Below the pieces are notes generated by a model that did not search any database, was not told the origin of the DNA, and saw only the letters and a program-made list of their open reading frames with translations. From UBA4416 sp040387555 (GTDB taxonomy: Bacteria; Bacteroidota; Bacteroidia; B-17B0; Aurantibacillaceae): a stretch of 64,000 nucleotides of DNA. Both the position numbers and the translations under genes were made by a program. Position 1 is the first letter of the stretch. Each line of letters begins with the position of its first letter. The stretch covers positions 62,001 through 126,000 of the forward strand of contig JAZKDO010000005.1 in assembly GCA_040387555.1 (NCBI GenBank), written 5' to 3'. Below are positions 25,721 to 34,566 of the stretch, in pieces.

Positions 25721-26689
25721 TTATCTACGCATTGATTTGCGAAGTGGCGGAAGCACCAATTGCATACCAAATGATGGAATATAAGTAAATCCTTTTAAGT
25801 GCGCACTCGATCCGTCAACCAACTTATAAGTACCATAATCTGTGTAGTAGGCCGCCAGTGATGCCAGGAAGTAAATGCATTTGTGCCCAACTTTTAAATT
25901 AATAAATGTGCCATAAGAACTGAATATTTTTTTTTCATTTATATCTGGATAGGGAGACTCGATATTTAATTCATCATAAATTTTATTATGTATGTTATAT
26001 TTTAAGAACGTACAGTTATAAGCTACACCCCACGAAAAGCTTCCTTTTTTTTCTTCACTACCAAACGATTTGCTAAAAATAAGGGGAACAAACACATCTG
26101 TGCGTTTAAATTTATAGTCAATGATACGTTCCATCATTTTAAATTTTTCCGGGATGCCATACTGGCGCGAAGAATATTGAACTCCTATACTGCCATACAT
26201 TCTGTTTTCGGAATAGCTTCCTATCGCTCCTGTTGTTCCCATAAACTGATATTTCATATCAAAAGCATGTGTTCCTCTCGCTTGCTGATATCCAATATCT
26301 ATTTTTTTCATCAAGCCGTATCTGGCATAATATGAAGTGCCGTATCCCACAGGATCGATTGAATAAGCTATCATGTATTTGGAAAGGTTACCGGCTCCTT
26401 TTTTCAAATCCATAGAATTTACCGTCGCTCCTGCATTCTCACCTTCTTCAATATCAGATTTAAAATTCTGAATAGCAGCGACGCCATTTTGTGTAATCTC
26501 GAAAGCATTTTTTATAGTTTGTGTTGGAATATTGGCATTATAATTAACACCAGCTTTAATCTGACTTTTAGGCGTTACTTTCCCTGATTCAGTAATTGAT
26601 TTTGGTGCCGTACAACTTGAGGCGATTAAACATAAGGAGATACAAGTAAGGCCTGTTTTAATAAATTGCACTGTAGGACGGTTTTTCAT
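25721..26689 (-). CDS. Outer-membrane-type lipoprotein of the sigma operon
   Basis: 322 residues. Lipoprotein signal with IASSC (Cys26). The mature chain after ~105 residues is rich in alternating aromatic/polar strands (for example GIGYQQARG, YGSIGVQYSSRQYG and FVPLIFSKSFG), resembling an outer-membrane beta-barrel, and ends in R-R-like residues. It overlaps the anti-sigma-like gene by 4 bp and is the last gene of the sigma/anti-sigma operon, a plausible target of that system (inference). Confidence 0.65.
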   Translation of the reverse strand: MKNRPTVQFIKTGLTCISLCLIASSCTAPKSITESGKVTPKSQIKAGVNYNANIPTQTIKNAFEITQNGVAAIQNFKSDIEEGENAGATVNSMDLKKGAGNLSKYMIAYSIDPVGYGTSYYARYGLMKKIDIGYQQARGTHAFDMKYQFMGTTGAIGSYSENRMYGSIGVQYSSRQYGIPEKFKMMERIIDYKFKRTDVFVPLIFSKSFGSEEKKGSFSWGVAYNCTFLKYNIHNKIYDELNIESPYPDINEKKIFSSYGTFINLKVGHKCIYFLASLAAYYTDYGTYKLVDGSSAHLKGFTYIPSFGMQLVLPPLRKSMRR

Positions 26690-27684
26690 TTATTTGATTT
26701 TTTTGTTATGATGGATTTATTTTTTAATTTTTCTACAACCTCAATTACAATGGCTGTATCAATGGTGGTTTTGTTTTTATTATCAACGTCAAATACCAGA
26801 ATAGTATTTTTATTCTTTGACGTTTTATTAATGAATGGAATTTTTCCTTTGAGTTTATAAAGTCGGGGATTTTTAGAACTCAGGTCCTTATCTATTTTTT
26901 GCATATTGAGTCCAAAAACGGCTTTATACATGGTATCTTTACTGTTTTTAGAAAGAGTATCTTTTTCATTAAGGCGTTGATCTTTTGAACTTGTTTTTAA
27001 ATAATTTTTGGGATTGGCAGACGATAACATAGACCGCAATGCTTTTGAATAGTTTTTATCCTGCACAGATTGTTTCCATTTTTTTAGTGAATCTTTATAA
27101 TTGGGACTGTAAAAATGTAGGGTATAAATTTTTGCCTGCGATAGTTCTTTTGCATTCTTTTTGATTAACAGACTATCCTTATCGGAAGCAGCAATTGTAT
27201 CGAAAAATAAAGTTTTTGGTATTTCAATGAAATTGCCGTCTTTAGTTTTAACAACGGTATCTCTTGACGAATTGATCACAAAAGTGTTCCCATTCAAAAC
27301 CTGATAAATGTTTGTGGTATCTGAAGCAATGCTGTCACTTGCTGATATCTCAATTGGAGCAATTTCGGTGCGTATTTCTTTTCTGTTAAGTGGCCCTTTT
27401 TGCGTGAAAACGTAGCCAAGACTCCCGATAACTATAGCACTTGTTCCAATGTACCCCCATTTTAAAATTTTTTGTGTAAAGCTGTATTTTTCGAAAGCTT
27501 TTAATGCGTCTTGCCTCAATGCCGAACGCTGAACCCCTTTCATTAATTGTTTTTGTAATTCTACTTCTTTGTATAGTTCTTTGTTTGAGTTCATCTCATT
27601 TTCAAACGACGAAGCCTCATTAACCGGTAATTCGCCAAGCAGGTATTGTTCGATTTTTTGTACTAATTCCAATTCTGGTCTCAT
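26686..27684 (-). CDS. Anti-sigma-factor-like membrane protein
   Basis: 332 residues with one transmembrane helix at ~74-93. The cytoplasmic N-terminus is short and helical with an LGELPVNEASSFENEM block typical of Bacteroidota FecR/anti-sigma leaders. The periplasmic part is rich in Ser/Lys/Asp with no enzyme motif. There is no zinc-binding HxxxC motif of ZAS domains. Location 7 bp after the ECF sigma gene and the single membrane span support an anti-sigma role. Confidence 0.6.
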   Translation of the reverse strand: MRPELELVQKIEQYLLGELPVNEASSFENEMNSNKELYKEVELQKQLMKGVQRSALRQDALKAFEKYSFTQKILKWGYIGTSAIVIGSLGYVFTQKGPLNRKEIRTEIAPIEISASDSIASDTTNIYQVLNGNTFVINSSRDTVVKTKDGNFIEIPKTLFFDTIAASDKDSLLIKKNAKELSQAKIYTLHFYSPNYKDSLKKWKQSVQDKNYSKALRSMLSSANPKNYLKTSSKDQRLNEKDTLSKNSKDTMYKAVFGLNMQKIDKDLSSKNPRLYKLKGKIPFINKTSKNKNTILVFDVDNKNKTTIDTAIVIEVVEKLKNKSIITKKSNK

Positions 27685-27691
27685 GTCAATA

Positions 27692-28249
27692 TTAATTAGA
27701 GTACTGTTTTTGCTGAAGGTCTTTTAAATTTTTTTTTGCCATTTCAAGACATTTATATTTTTGGTTTTTCGCCGTGTTTTCTGAGTTATACCCCATTGTA
27801 ACTGCTATGTCAAATAGTTTCATAGATTTTGAATAGAATAAAGTGAGCATTTCTTTGCATCTTTCTCCTAAACTGTCAATTGCTTCTTCCGCCAGCCTTG
27901 CTTTTTGCTCATCCTCAATAAATTCTTCCGGGAGTGAAATGCTTTCTAAAAAATCTTCCCTCCCTAATATTATATTGCTTCTTCCCCTTCTCTTTAGTTC
28001 ATCATTCCATAAATACCGGCAAACGCTATAGAGATATGTACTTAATTTCGAAGTCAAAATGAAGTTTCCTTGTTCAACTTTAGAACAAAGGATAATTAGG
28101 GATTCCTGGAAAATATCTTCTGCATCTTCACGCAAACCGGAATTAGATAAAATCATTTTTTTGATAACAGGAAAATTCTTGTATAATGCCCCAAATGCTT
28201 TATCATTCCGTTTGTTTTTTAAAGCGGCCATAATTTCATCGTCTGTCAT
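27692..28249 (-). CDS. ECF RNA polymerase sigma factor
   Basis: 185 residues. Region 2: LREDAEDIFQESLIILC and TYLYSVCRYLWNDELKRRGR. Region 4: LGERCKEMLTLFYSKSMKLFDIAVTMGYNSENTAKNQKYKCLEMAKKNL, which carries the helix-turn-helix. It leads the three-gene operon with the anti-sigma-like and outer-membrane genes. No obvious autoregulatory promoter could be picked out in the 203-bp gap to ribD (28250-28452), which is A-rich and otherwise featureless. Confidence 0.85.
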   Translation of the reverse strand: MTDDEIMAALKNKRNDKAFGALYKNFPVIKKMILSNSGLREDAEDIFQESLIILCSKVEQGNFILTSKLSTYLYSVCRYLWNDELKRRGRSNIILGREDFLESISLPEEFIEDEQKARLAEEAIDSLGERCKEMLTLFYSKSMKLFDIAVTMGYNSENTAKNQKYKCLEMAKKNLKDLQQKQYSN

Positions 28250-28452
28250 ATTTTGAGCCCCGTTTATTAGTTAATGGTTATATTTCAAAAAGGTCACCTT
28301 TAAGGATAAACTATTTAAAAAAAAAATGTTTTAAACCGTAAAAGCTATGATTTTTCTAAAGAATCATCCTTAAATTGCACTAATAAAGCACAAAAAGGGC
28401 TTAAGACCGTTACAAAATTTTAAAATTTATCATAAACGCTGACGAAATATTT

Positions 28453-29469
28453 ATGAAAAGGTGTCTGGAGCTTGCTCAATCAGGCCTGGGTCATGTAGCG
28501 CCAAATCCGATGGTTGGTTGTGTGCTGGTGCATGATGGTAAAATTATTTCAGAGGGGTATCATGAACGTTATGGCTCTCCACATGCGGAACCAAACGCCA
28601 TAGCAGGAGTGAGTGATGAATTATTGAAAAAATGTACACTGTATGTGACTTTAGAGCCTTGCGCTCACTATGGCAAAACACCACCCTGTGCCGATTTAAT
28701 CATTAGTAAAGGAATTAAGAGGGTTGTTGTAGGAAATCTCGATTCTAATCCTTTGGTTTCGGGGAAGGGGATTCAAAAATTGAGAGACGCAGGAATTGAT
28801 GTGCATCATGGAATTCTGGATGTCGAATGCCGCGAATTAAATAAACGATTTTTCACCTTTCATGAAAAGAAACGCCCTTACATTATTTTTAAATGGGCAC
28901 AAACACAGGATGGTTTTATCAGCCAGTGGCCATTGCCTGAGAATAAAGAAGATAACTGGATCACCGGAAAAATCAGCAAACAGTTAGTGCATCAATGGCG
29001 AAGTGAAGAACAGGCCATTCTAATTGGCTATAACACTTTGTTGGCCGACGATCCTTATTTAACGAGTCGTTTAGTCGATCGTAAAAATCCGGTTCGGTTG
29101 GTCATGAGTAGAAATGTGGATTTGCCATTGACTCTCAATGTGTTTAATTCAGACGCAAAAACAATTGTGTTTAACGGAATGACGAATGAAAAACACAATC
29201 ATATTGAATTCATTAAAATTGATTGGAAAAACAAAGTGAAAGCAGTCCTGGATTATTGTTATGCGAATCAAATCGCCAGCGTGATTATTGAAGGTGGTAC
29301 AAATACGATTTATAATTTCATGAATGCTAACTTGTGGGATGAAGCAAGTGTGTTTATTAATCCAACTAAAAAATTTGAACATGGGATTATTGCTCCCGAA
29401 ATTAATTTAAAAAACGTCCAGCCAATCCGGGTAGGAGAAGATTTACTTTACACAATTATAAATAAATAA
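28453..29469 (+). CDS. ribD: Riboflavin biosynthesis deaminase/reductase RibD
   Basis: 338 residues in the usual fusion. The deaminase domain has the zinc motif HAE (44-46) and PC...PPC with Cys70 and Cys79; the reductase domain starts near residue 145 (WAQTQDGFI, then GYNTLLADDP, IIEGGTNTIYNF). It carries out two steps of flavin synthesis in the cytosol. The annotated start at 28453 gives MKRCLELAQ, but the in-frame codons before it (from ATA at 28432) encode the conserved N-terminus NADEIF, so the true start may be upstream with a non-ATG codon. First of a four-gene operon. Confidence 0.9.
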   Translation: MKRCLELAQSGLGHVAPNPMVGCVLVHDGKIISEGYHERYGSPHAEPNAIAGVSDELLKKCTLYVTLEPCAHYGKTPPCADLIISKGIKRVVVGNLDSNPLVSGKGIQKLRDAGIDVHHGILDVECRELNKRFFTFHEKKRPYIIFKWAQTQDGFISQWPLPENKEDNWITGKISKQLVHQWRSEEQAILIGYNTLLADDPYLTSRLVDRKNPVRLVMSRNVDLPLTLNVFNSDAKTIVFNGMTNEKHNHIEFIKIDWKNKVKAVLDYCYANQIASVIIEGGTNTIYNFMNANLWDEASVFINPTKKFEHGIIAPEINLKNVQPIRVGEDLLYTIINK

Positions 29470-29470
29470 T

Positions 29471-30349
29471 ATGCTCTTTTTAATACTCTCTGTTCTCATT
29501 TCAACTTTATTCGGAATATCTTTTAAAGTTATTTCAATTAGAAAAATTAATGGATTCCAGGCAATCATTGTCAATTATGTAGTTGCAGGAACGTTGGGTT
29601 TTATAACCACTCAATCCAGCGTAACACCTTTCAATGTTTTTCATGAGCCATTTTTTCCACTGGCAATTTTTTTAGGAATTATTTTTATTGGTAGTTTATT
29701 TGTGATTTCTGAAACTACCGCTAAACAAGGAATCTCTGTTGCACAGGTGGCTAACCGAATGTCTGTGGTCGTGCCAATTTGTATTGCTATTTTATATTAT
29801 GGTGATGGTGTTTCCGTTGCAAAAGTCATTGGGATTATCTTGGCAATCGTAGCAGTTTATTTAGTGTCGCATAAAGAAACTGAGGGCAAACCGGAAGATA
29901 AATTCTGGTGGCTGTTTCCGTTGATCATATTTGCATGTAGTGGAATTATTGATTCTTCTATTAATTATGCGCAACGGAACCTGGTTAACGATCAGAATTT
30001 CGATGCTTTTTTATCCACCATTTTTTCAACAGCTTTTGTTTTTGGATTCATAGTTTTGTTGTATCAGTTGATTATTAAAAAGGAAAAATTTCAAGGCAAA
30101 GCTATTCCTGCCGGTATCATTTTAGGCGCGATCAATTTTGGAACAATGTATTTTATTATCATGGCTCTAAACGCAAATATTTTAGAACCGTCAGTTTTGT
30201 TCCCTATTAATAATTTAAGTATCCTGACTTTATCGACCATTATTTCGGTTATTGTTTTCAAGGAAAAATTATCCTCCAAAAATTGGTTGGGGATTGCCTT
30301 AAGTTTAATCGCTATTTTAATACTGGGTTTATTGCCACAGTTTATGTAA
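29471..30349 (+). CDS. EamA/DMT-family transporter
   Basis: 292 residues with ten predicted transmembrane helices and EamA features: an internal two-fold repeat, a first helix with VISIRKING, GVSVAKVIGIILAIVAVYLVS, and in the second half VLFPINNLSILTLSTIISVIVFKEKLSSKNWLGIALSLIAI. The substrate is unknown. It lies one base after ribD and 4 bp before yigZ, so it is cotranscribed with riboflavin synthesis; flavin export is one guess. Confidence 0.85.
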   Translation: MLFLILSVLISTLFGISFKVISIRKINGFQAIIVNYVVAGTLGFITTQSSVTPFNVFHEPFFPLAIFLGIIFIGSLFVISETTAKQGISVAQVANRMSVVVPICIAILYYGDGVSVAKVIGIILAIVAVYLVSHKETEGKPEDKFWWLFPLIIFACSGIIDSSINYAQRNLVNDQNFDAFLSTIFSTAFVFGFIVLLYQLIIKKEKFQGKAIPAGIILGAINFGTMYFIIMALNANILEPSVLFPINNLSILTLSTIISVIVFKEKLSSKNWLGIALSLIAILILGLLPQFM

Positions 30350-30353
30350 TAAC

Positions 30354-30959
30354 ATGTTATTCTCGGATACTTATTTAACCATTGAAAAGCCTGTTGATGC
30401 TATTTTTAAAGAGAAGGGAAGCAAATTTCTTGCCTTTGCTTTTCCGGTATTGAACGAACAAGAAATCAAAGCAATTCTTTCTCTGCTAAAAAAAGAACAT
30501 CATACTGCTAACCACCACTGTTATGCTTATCGTTTAGGAGCAGATAAATTGAACTATCGGGCGAATGATGATGGAGAACCAAACAATACGGCCGGCAAAC
30601 CCATTTTGGGACAATTGCAGTCCAATGATCTGACCGACGTTTTGGTTGTGGTAGTGCGTTACTTTGGCGGAACCTTATTAGGTGTAAGCGGTTTAATTAA
30701 CGCATATAAAAATTCTGCTTCGGAAGTCATTAAACTCGCGACTATTATCGAAAAACATATTTTGTTTTCATACTCAATCAATTTTTCATTTGAACACTTA
30801 AATGATGTGATGAAGTTGATGAAGCAACTGGATTGTAAAATTACAGAGCAACAATTTGATTCACACTGCAAAATTCAGTTTAACATCAGGAAAGCAAATA
30901 GTGAGCTGTGTGAGGAAAAGCTTAAGAAAATTCAAGACCTTAAATTAGAGTATAAGTAA
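30354..30959 (+). CDS. yigZ: YigZ/IMPACT-family protein
   Basis: 201 residues. The UPF0029 core is clear: KGSKFLAFAFPV, HHTANHHCYAYRLG, RANDDGEPNNTAGKPIL, DVLVVVVRYFGGTLLGVSGLINAYKNSA. The C-terminal DUF1949-like part follows. YigZ relatives have roles in stress translation control. It is the third gene of the ribD operon. Confidence 0.9.
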   Translation: MLFSDTYLTIEKPVDAIFKEKGSKFLAFAFPVLNEQEIKAILSLLKKEHHTANHHCYAYRLGADKLNYRANDDGEPNNTAGKPILGQLQSNDLTDVLVVVVRYFGGTLLGVSGLINAYKNSASEVIKLATIIEKHILFSYSINFSFEHLNDVMKLMKQLDCKITEQQFDSHCKIQFNIRKANSELCEEKLKKIQDLKLEYK

Positions 30960-30974
30960 TCTTATTAAATCTGA

Positions 30975-30982
30975 TATCTTTG
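30975..30982 (+). promoter_or_regulatory. -7 promoter box TATCTTTG
   Basis: An exact TAnnTTTG box ends 7 bp before the aminotransferase ATG at 30990, which sets that start against the TTG at 30984. No TTG at the right distance is visible. Confidence 0.45.
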
Positions 30983-30989
30983 TTTGATA

Positions 30990-32198
30990 ATGGAAATTTC
31001 AAACCGTCAGTTATTTTTAAATCATATTGCACAAGTGGCTCCAAAGACGATGTCATTGGAAATCACCAAGGCAAATGGCGTTTATTTATCGGACACTGGT
31101 GGAAGATCTTACATTGATTTTATTTCGGGTATATCCGTTAGTAATGTGGGGCATTGCCATCCTAATGTGGTAAAAGCTATTCGTAAACAGTCTGAAACTT
31201 ATATGCATTTAATGGTGTATGGCGAATATGTGCAATCACCCCAAATTGAATTAGCAAAAGCATTAACAAACTTATTACCAAAAAATCTGAACTCTGTTTT
31301 TTATACGAATTCAGGAACCGAAGCAACAGAAGGTGCCTTGAAATTGGCAAAACGTGTAACCGGCAAAACGGAACTGATTTGTTTTAAGGATTCTTATCAT
31401 GGCAGCTCGCATGGTTCATTAAGTGTGATGGGCAATGAAGAGTTCAAACAGTCATTCAGGCCTCTGCTGCCTGACGTAAGAATTCTGGAGTATAATTCGA
31501 TCAGTGATGTCAATACATACATTACTTCAAAAACAGCGGCAGTTATTCTGGAACCCGTTCAAAGTGAAACCGGTTATACAACGGCTACAAATGAATTTTT
31601 GAAAGCGATTCGTGATAAATGCACAGAACATGGTGCTTTGTTGATTCTGGATGAAATTCAAAATGGCTTCGGCCGTAGCGGAACTTTTTTTGCCTTCGAG
31701 CAAACTGGAATTGTTCCTGACGTTTTGTTATTAGCTAAAGGGATGGGTGGCGGTTTACCTATCGGATGCTTTATCAGTTCCCGTGAATTTATGAATGAGT
31801 TTACTTATAATCCGGTTTTAGGTAACATCAATACATTTGGAGGAAACGCCGTGTGCTGTGCTGCATCGCTGGCTTGCCTGGAAACAATTCAGACGGAGAG
31901 ATTAATGGATAGTATTGAGGACAAATCAAAACTGATGCGTTCGTTGTTAATTCACCCCGCTATAAAGCAGATTAAAGGAAAGGGCTTTATGTTGTCCCTG
32001 GATTTTGAAGAAGCAGATTTGAATTTTGAAATCATTGAGACCTGCGTAAAAAACGGATTAATTGTTGATTGGTTTTTGTTTAATACACATTCATTGAGAA
32101 TTGCTCCGCCATTAATTATTACAGAAGCTGAAATTAGAATGGCCTGCCAAATTATTTTAGATTCAATTGATGAAGTTCTTTTAAAAAAGGCGGGCTAG
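30990..32198 (+). CDS. Class III pyridoxal-phosphate aminotransferase (acetylornithine-type)
   Basis: 402 residues. Blocks of subgroup III aminotransferases: GISVSNVGHCHP, VFYTNSGTEATEGALKLAK, CFKDSYHGSSHGSLSVMG, Asp221 in LILDEIQNGFGRSG and the Schiff-base Lys250 in LLLAKGMGGGLPIG. It moves amino groups from a substrate of the ornithine/4-aminobutyrate type; the exact substrate is not resolved. It follows yigZ by 30 bp behind its own -7 box. Confidence 0.88.
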   Translation: MEISNRQLFLNHIAQVAPKTMSLEITKANGVYLSDTGGRSYIDFISGISVSNVGHCHPNVVKAIRKQSETYMHLMVYGEYVQSPQIELAKALTNLLPKNLNSVFYTNSGTEATEGALKLAKRVTGKTELICFKDSYHGSSHGSLSVMGNEEFKQSFRPLLPDVRILEYNSISDVNTYITSKTAAVILEPVQSETGYTTATNEFLKAIRDKCTEHGALLILDEIQNGFGRSGTFFAFEQTGIVPDVLLLAKGMGGGLPIGCFISSREFMNEFTYNPVLGNINTFGGNAVCCAASLACLETIQTERLMDSIEDKSKLMRSLLIHPAIKQIKGKGFMLSLDFEEADLNFEIIETCVKNGLIVDWFLFNTHSLRIAPPLIITEAEIRMACQIILDSIDEVLLKKAG

Positions 32199-32224
32199 CT
32201 AATGAGCTTGATTTTGCCCCATTC

Positions 32225-33685
32225 CTATAAATCAACTAATGCCACTAAAAATTTTTCGATTTTCAATTTCATTTCTTTAGGAGAGCAATCGTAGTTATTA
32301 AATAAAACGGAAAACGCGAGTTCTTTTCCTGCTTTAGTTTTCACGTATCCGCAATATCCTCTGGCCCTGTTAATGTAACCTGTTTTGGCCCTCATGTTGT
32401 TCTCTGCAAAAGTTCCTTTGCATAAGTTGGTCATACTGCCATTCTTCCCCGCTACTGGCAAACATGGATTAAAGGAAGGATACAGTAAACTATCTCGGTA
32501 AATTTTTGACAACACCGTAGCTTGTATTTTTGTGGTAATGGTATTGGCTCTTGATAAACCGCTACCATCAGCCATGTGTAAACCACTGATGTCAACGCCT
32601 CGCCCTTTCCAAAAATTCTCTACGGCAGTAATTCCGTTTTCAGTTGTGCCTTGAGTTCCTGATTTAATTGCGCCGATTGTTTTTAATAAACTTTCGGCGT
32701 AATGGTTATTGCTTTTTGTATTAGTGAAATAAATGATCTGTTCAAGTTTTGGTGATTCGTATGTGTAAATGAGTTCATCTTTATTTTTTGGATTTTTATA
32801 AATGGTTACAATTCTATAATTAGCAATTGAGTTAGGGTTTGCCAGGTCATTCTTTTTTAAAACCGTTAGTAGCTCATTGCCAAAAAATAGTGGCGGCTCG
32901 GGCATTTGCGCCTCCACTTCATAATTTTTTTTATTTGGAGGGATACTTCCTCTTACTTTTCTTTCATAGCTATCCGGATCTCCATACACATAGGCATCAT
33001 CTTCGCTGCCATAAGAAATTACTTTTGAATATTTGACAATATTTTTTTTCGAAAAATAATCCGGCTTAATACTTTGCACCACCGCTTCAGTATTTACGGC
33101 ACCACTATTATAAAATATAGAGAATTTATTGTCTTTGTATGATAAGCCATTGGCACCTGCACCAAAATAATTTCCAATGTCGCTCCATATCCATGAGCCG
33201 GGTATGTTCGAATCAAAAATAGAAACATCAACGTCAATACTTCCTGTAATTTTTTTCAGTCCGTTTCTTTTAAGCTTGGTAGCTAGATTGTTTAAAAACG
33301 TTGAATCATTTGTGTTAAAGTATGATGAATTAAAGGAAGGATCACCACTGCCTTTAACTAATAAATTGCTGTATATTTTTCCTGATGAAGAGTCGATAAC
33401 AGATGAATAGTAAAACTTGGTTTTATAGGTGTAATCTTTTCCAAGGATCCCGAGTGCCGCCGAAGTGGTCATAATTTTCATGGTACTGGCTGGTACAAGT
33501 GCTAGTTCTGAATTGAATTCTTTCAGCGTTTTTCCTGTTTCAGCATCCTGTACACAAAAACTATACGTGGCGTGTTGTAAATCCTTGTCTTTTTTATAAG
33601 ATTCTAAAACGGCCTCAATGCTTGTTTGCGAACATAATAAATATGGTGATAGGAAAAGCAGGAATAGAGTACTTGTATTTATCAT
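32225..33685 (-). CDS. dacB: D-alanyl-D-alanine carboxypeptidase/endopeptidase (PBP4 family)
   Basis: 486 residues of peptidase family S13. Signal peptide at the N-terminus, then SxxK (PASTMK, Ser67-Lys70), the SxN motif in NTKSNNHYAE near residue 330, and KTG in RAKTGYINRARGY near 437. A large inserted domain between the first and second motif is typical. It trims peptidoglycan peptides in the periplasm. Convergent with the aminotransferase. Confidence 0.9.
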   Translation of the reverse strand: MINTSTLFLLFLSPYLLCSQTSIEAVLESYKKDKDLQHATYSFCVQDAETGKTLKEFNSELALVPASTMKIMTTSAALGILGKDYTYKTKFYYSSVIDSSSGKIYSNLLVKGSGDPSFNSSYFNTNDSTFLNNLATKLKRNGLKKITGSIDVDVSIFDSNIPGSWIWSDIGNYFGAGANGLSYKDNKFSIFYNSGAVNTEAVVQSIKPDYFSKKNIVKYSKVISYGSEDDAYVYGDPDSYERKVRGSIPPNKKNYEVEAQMPEPPLFFGNELLTVLKKNDLANPNSIANYRIVTIYKNPKNKDELIYTYESPKLEQIIYFTNTKSNNHYAESLLKTIGAIKSGTQGTTENGITAVENFWKGRGVDISGLHMADGSGLSRANTITTKIQATVLSKIYRDSLLYPSFNPCLPVAGKNGSMTNLCKGTFAENNMRAKTGYINRARGYCGYVKTKAGKELAFSVLFNNYDCSPKEMKLKIEKFLVALVDL

Positions 33686-33790
33686 TATATTTTGCTATTT
33701 TTCTATAAAATTAGTTCCTTAATTTAAAAAATATATATAGTTTCATCTTTGTTTTTAACTTTATACAACTCAAAAAGGTAAACATGGTTT

Positions 33791-34507
33791 ATGCCAAACA
33801 CATCATTCGCTTTTAAACAGTTTACAATTAATCAGGACAAATGCGCCATGAAAGTTGGAACGGATGCCGTTTTACTGGGATCATGGGTTGTCCCAAATGG
33901 TAGTCGCCATATTTTGGATATTGGTACCGGAACAGGTATCATCGCTTTGATGTTGGCTCAGAAAACAGAAGCCCATATTGATGCAATAGATATAGATGAA
34001 AATGCTTTTGTTCAGGCTCAGCAAAATGTTTCCGAAAGTAAGTTTTCAGATCGGATAACTGTTATGCATACAACACTTCAGGAATATGCCAGGATAGCTA
34101 CTTCAAAATATGACCTCATTGTTACCAATCCCCCCTATTTTGAGCAGTCTTTAAAATCGAGTGACGAACATCGTTCATTTGCCCGACATGCCGATGTATT
34201 GCCCTTCGAAGAACTTTTGGACGGCGCTATCAAATTATTGGACACTAAAGGAAAGTTTTGTTTAATACTCCCGACCCTGGAAGCTGAAAAGTTTAGGATT
34301 CTTGCGCAGAAAAAAGGTTTATTTCTTTCTAAATTATTACGGGTTAAATCGAATCTTAAGAAAGATAATGACAAACGTTATATTATGCAATTTGAATTTA
34401 CACCAACAGAATTTTCGGAAAAAACCATCGCTATTGAAGAAGAGGAACGTCACCAGTATACTTCAGATTACAAAGAACTGACAAAGGATTATTATGTAAA
34501 CTTTTAA
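33791..34507 (+). CDS. trmN6: tRNA1(Val) adenine-37 N6-methyltransferase
   Basis: 238 residues. SAM motif I ILDIGTGTGIIAL at 41-53 and the N6-adenine catalytic NPPY at 113-116 (VTNPPYFEQS) are intact, with RSFARH after it, matching TrmN6/YfiC. It methylates A37 of valine tRNA. A CATCTTTG box lies upstream (33744-33751). The ATG at 33784 is out of frame, so 33791 is the start. Confidence 0.9.
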   Translation: MPNTSFAFKQFTINQDKCAMKVGTDAVLLGSWVVPNGSRHILDIGTGTGIIALMLAQKTEAHIDAIDIDENAFVQAQQNVSESKFSDRITVMHTTLQEYARIATSKYDLIVTNPPYFEQSLKSSDEHRSFARHADVLPFEELLDGAIKLLDTKGKFCLILPTLEAEKFRILAQKKGLFLSKLLRVKSNLKKDNDKRYIMQFEFTPTEFSEKTIAIEEEERHQYTSDYKELTKDYYVNF

Positions 34508-34566
34508 TTAATTAATTTTTTAATTTTATTTTCTTTTATATCTTTAAAACATAACAAAACAACATC

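Noticed and set aside
28250..28452. FMN riboswitch before ribD
   Set aside because: The 203-bp gap lacks the conserved RFN core; it is A-rich without the expected helices.
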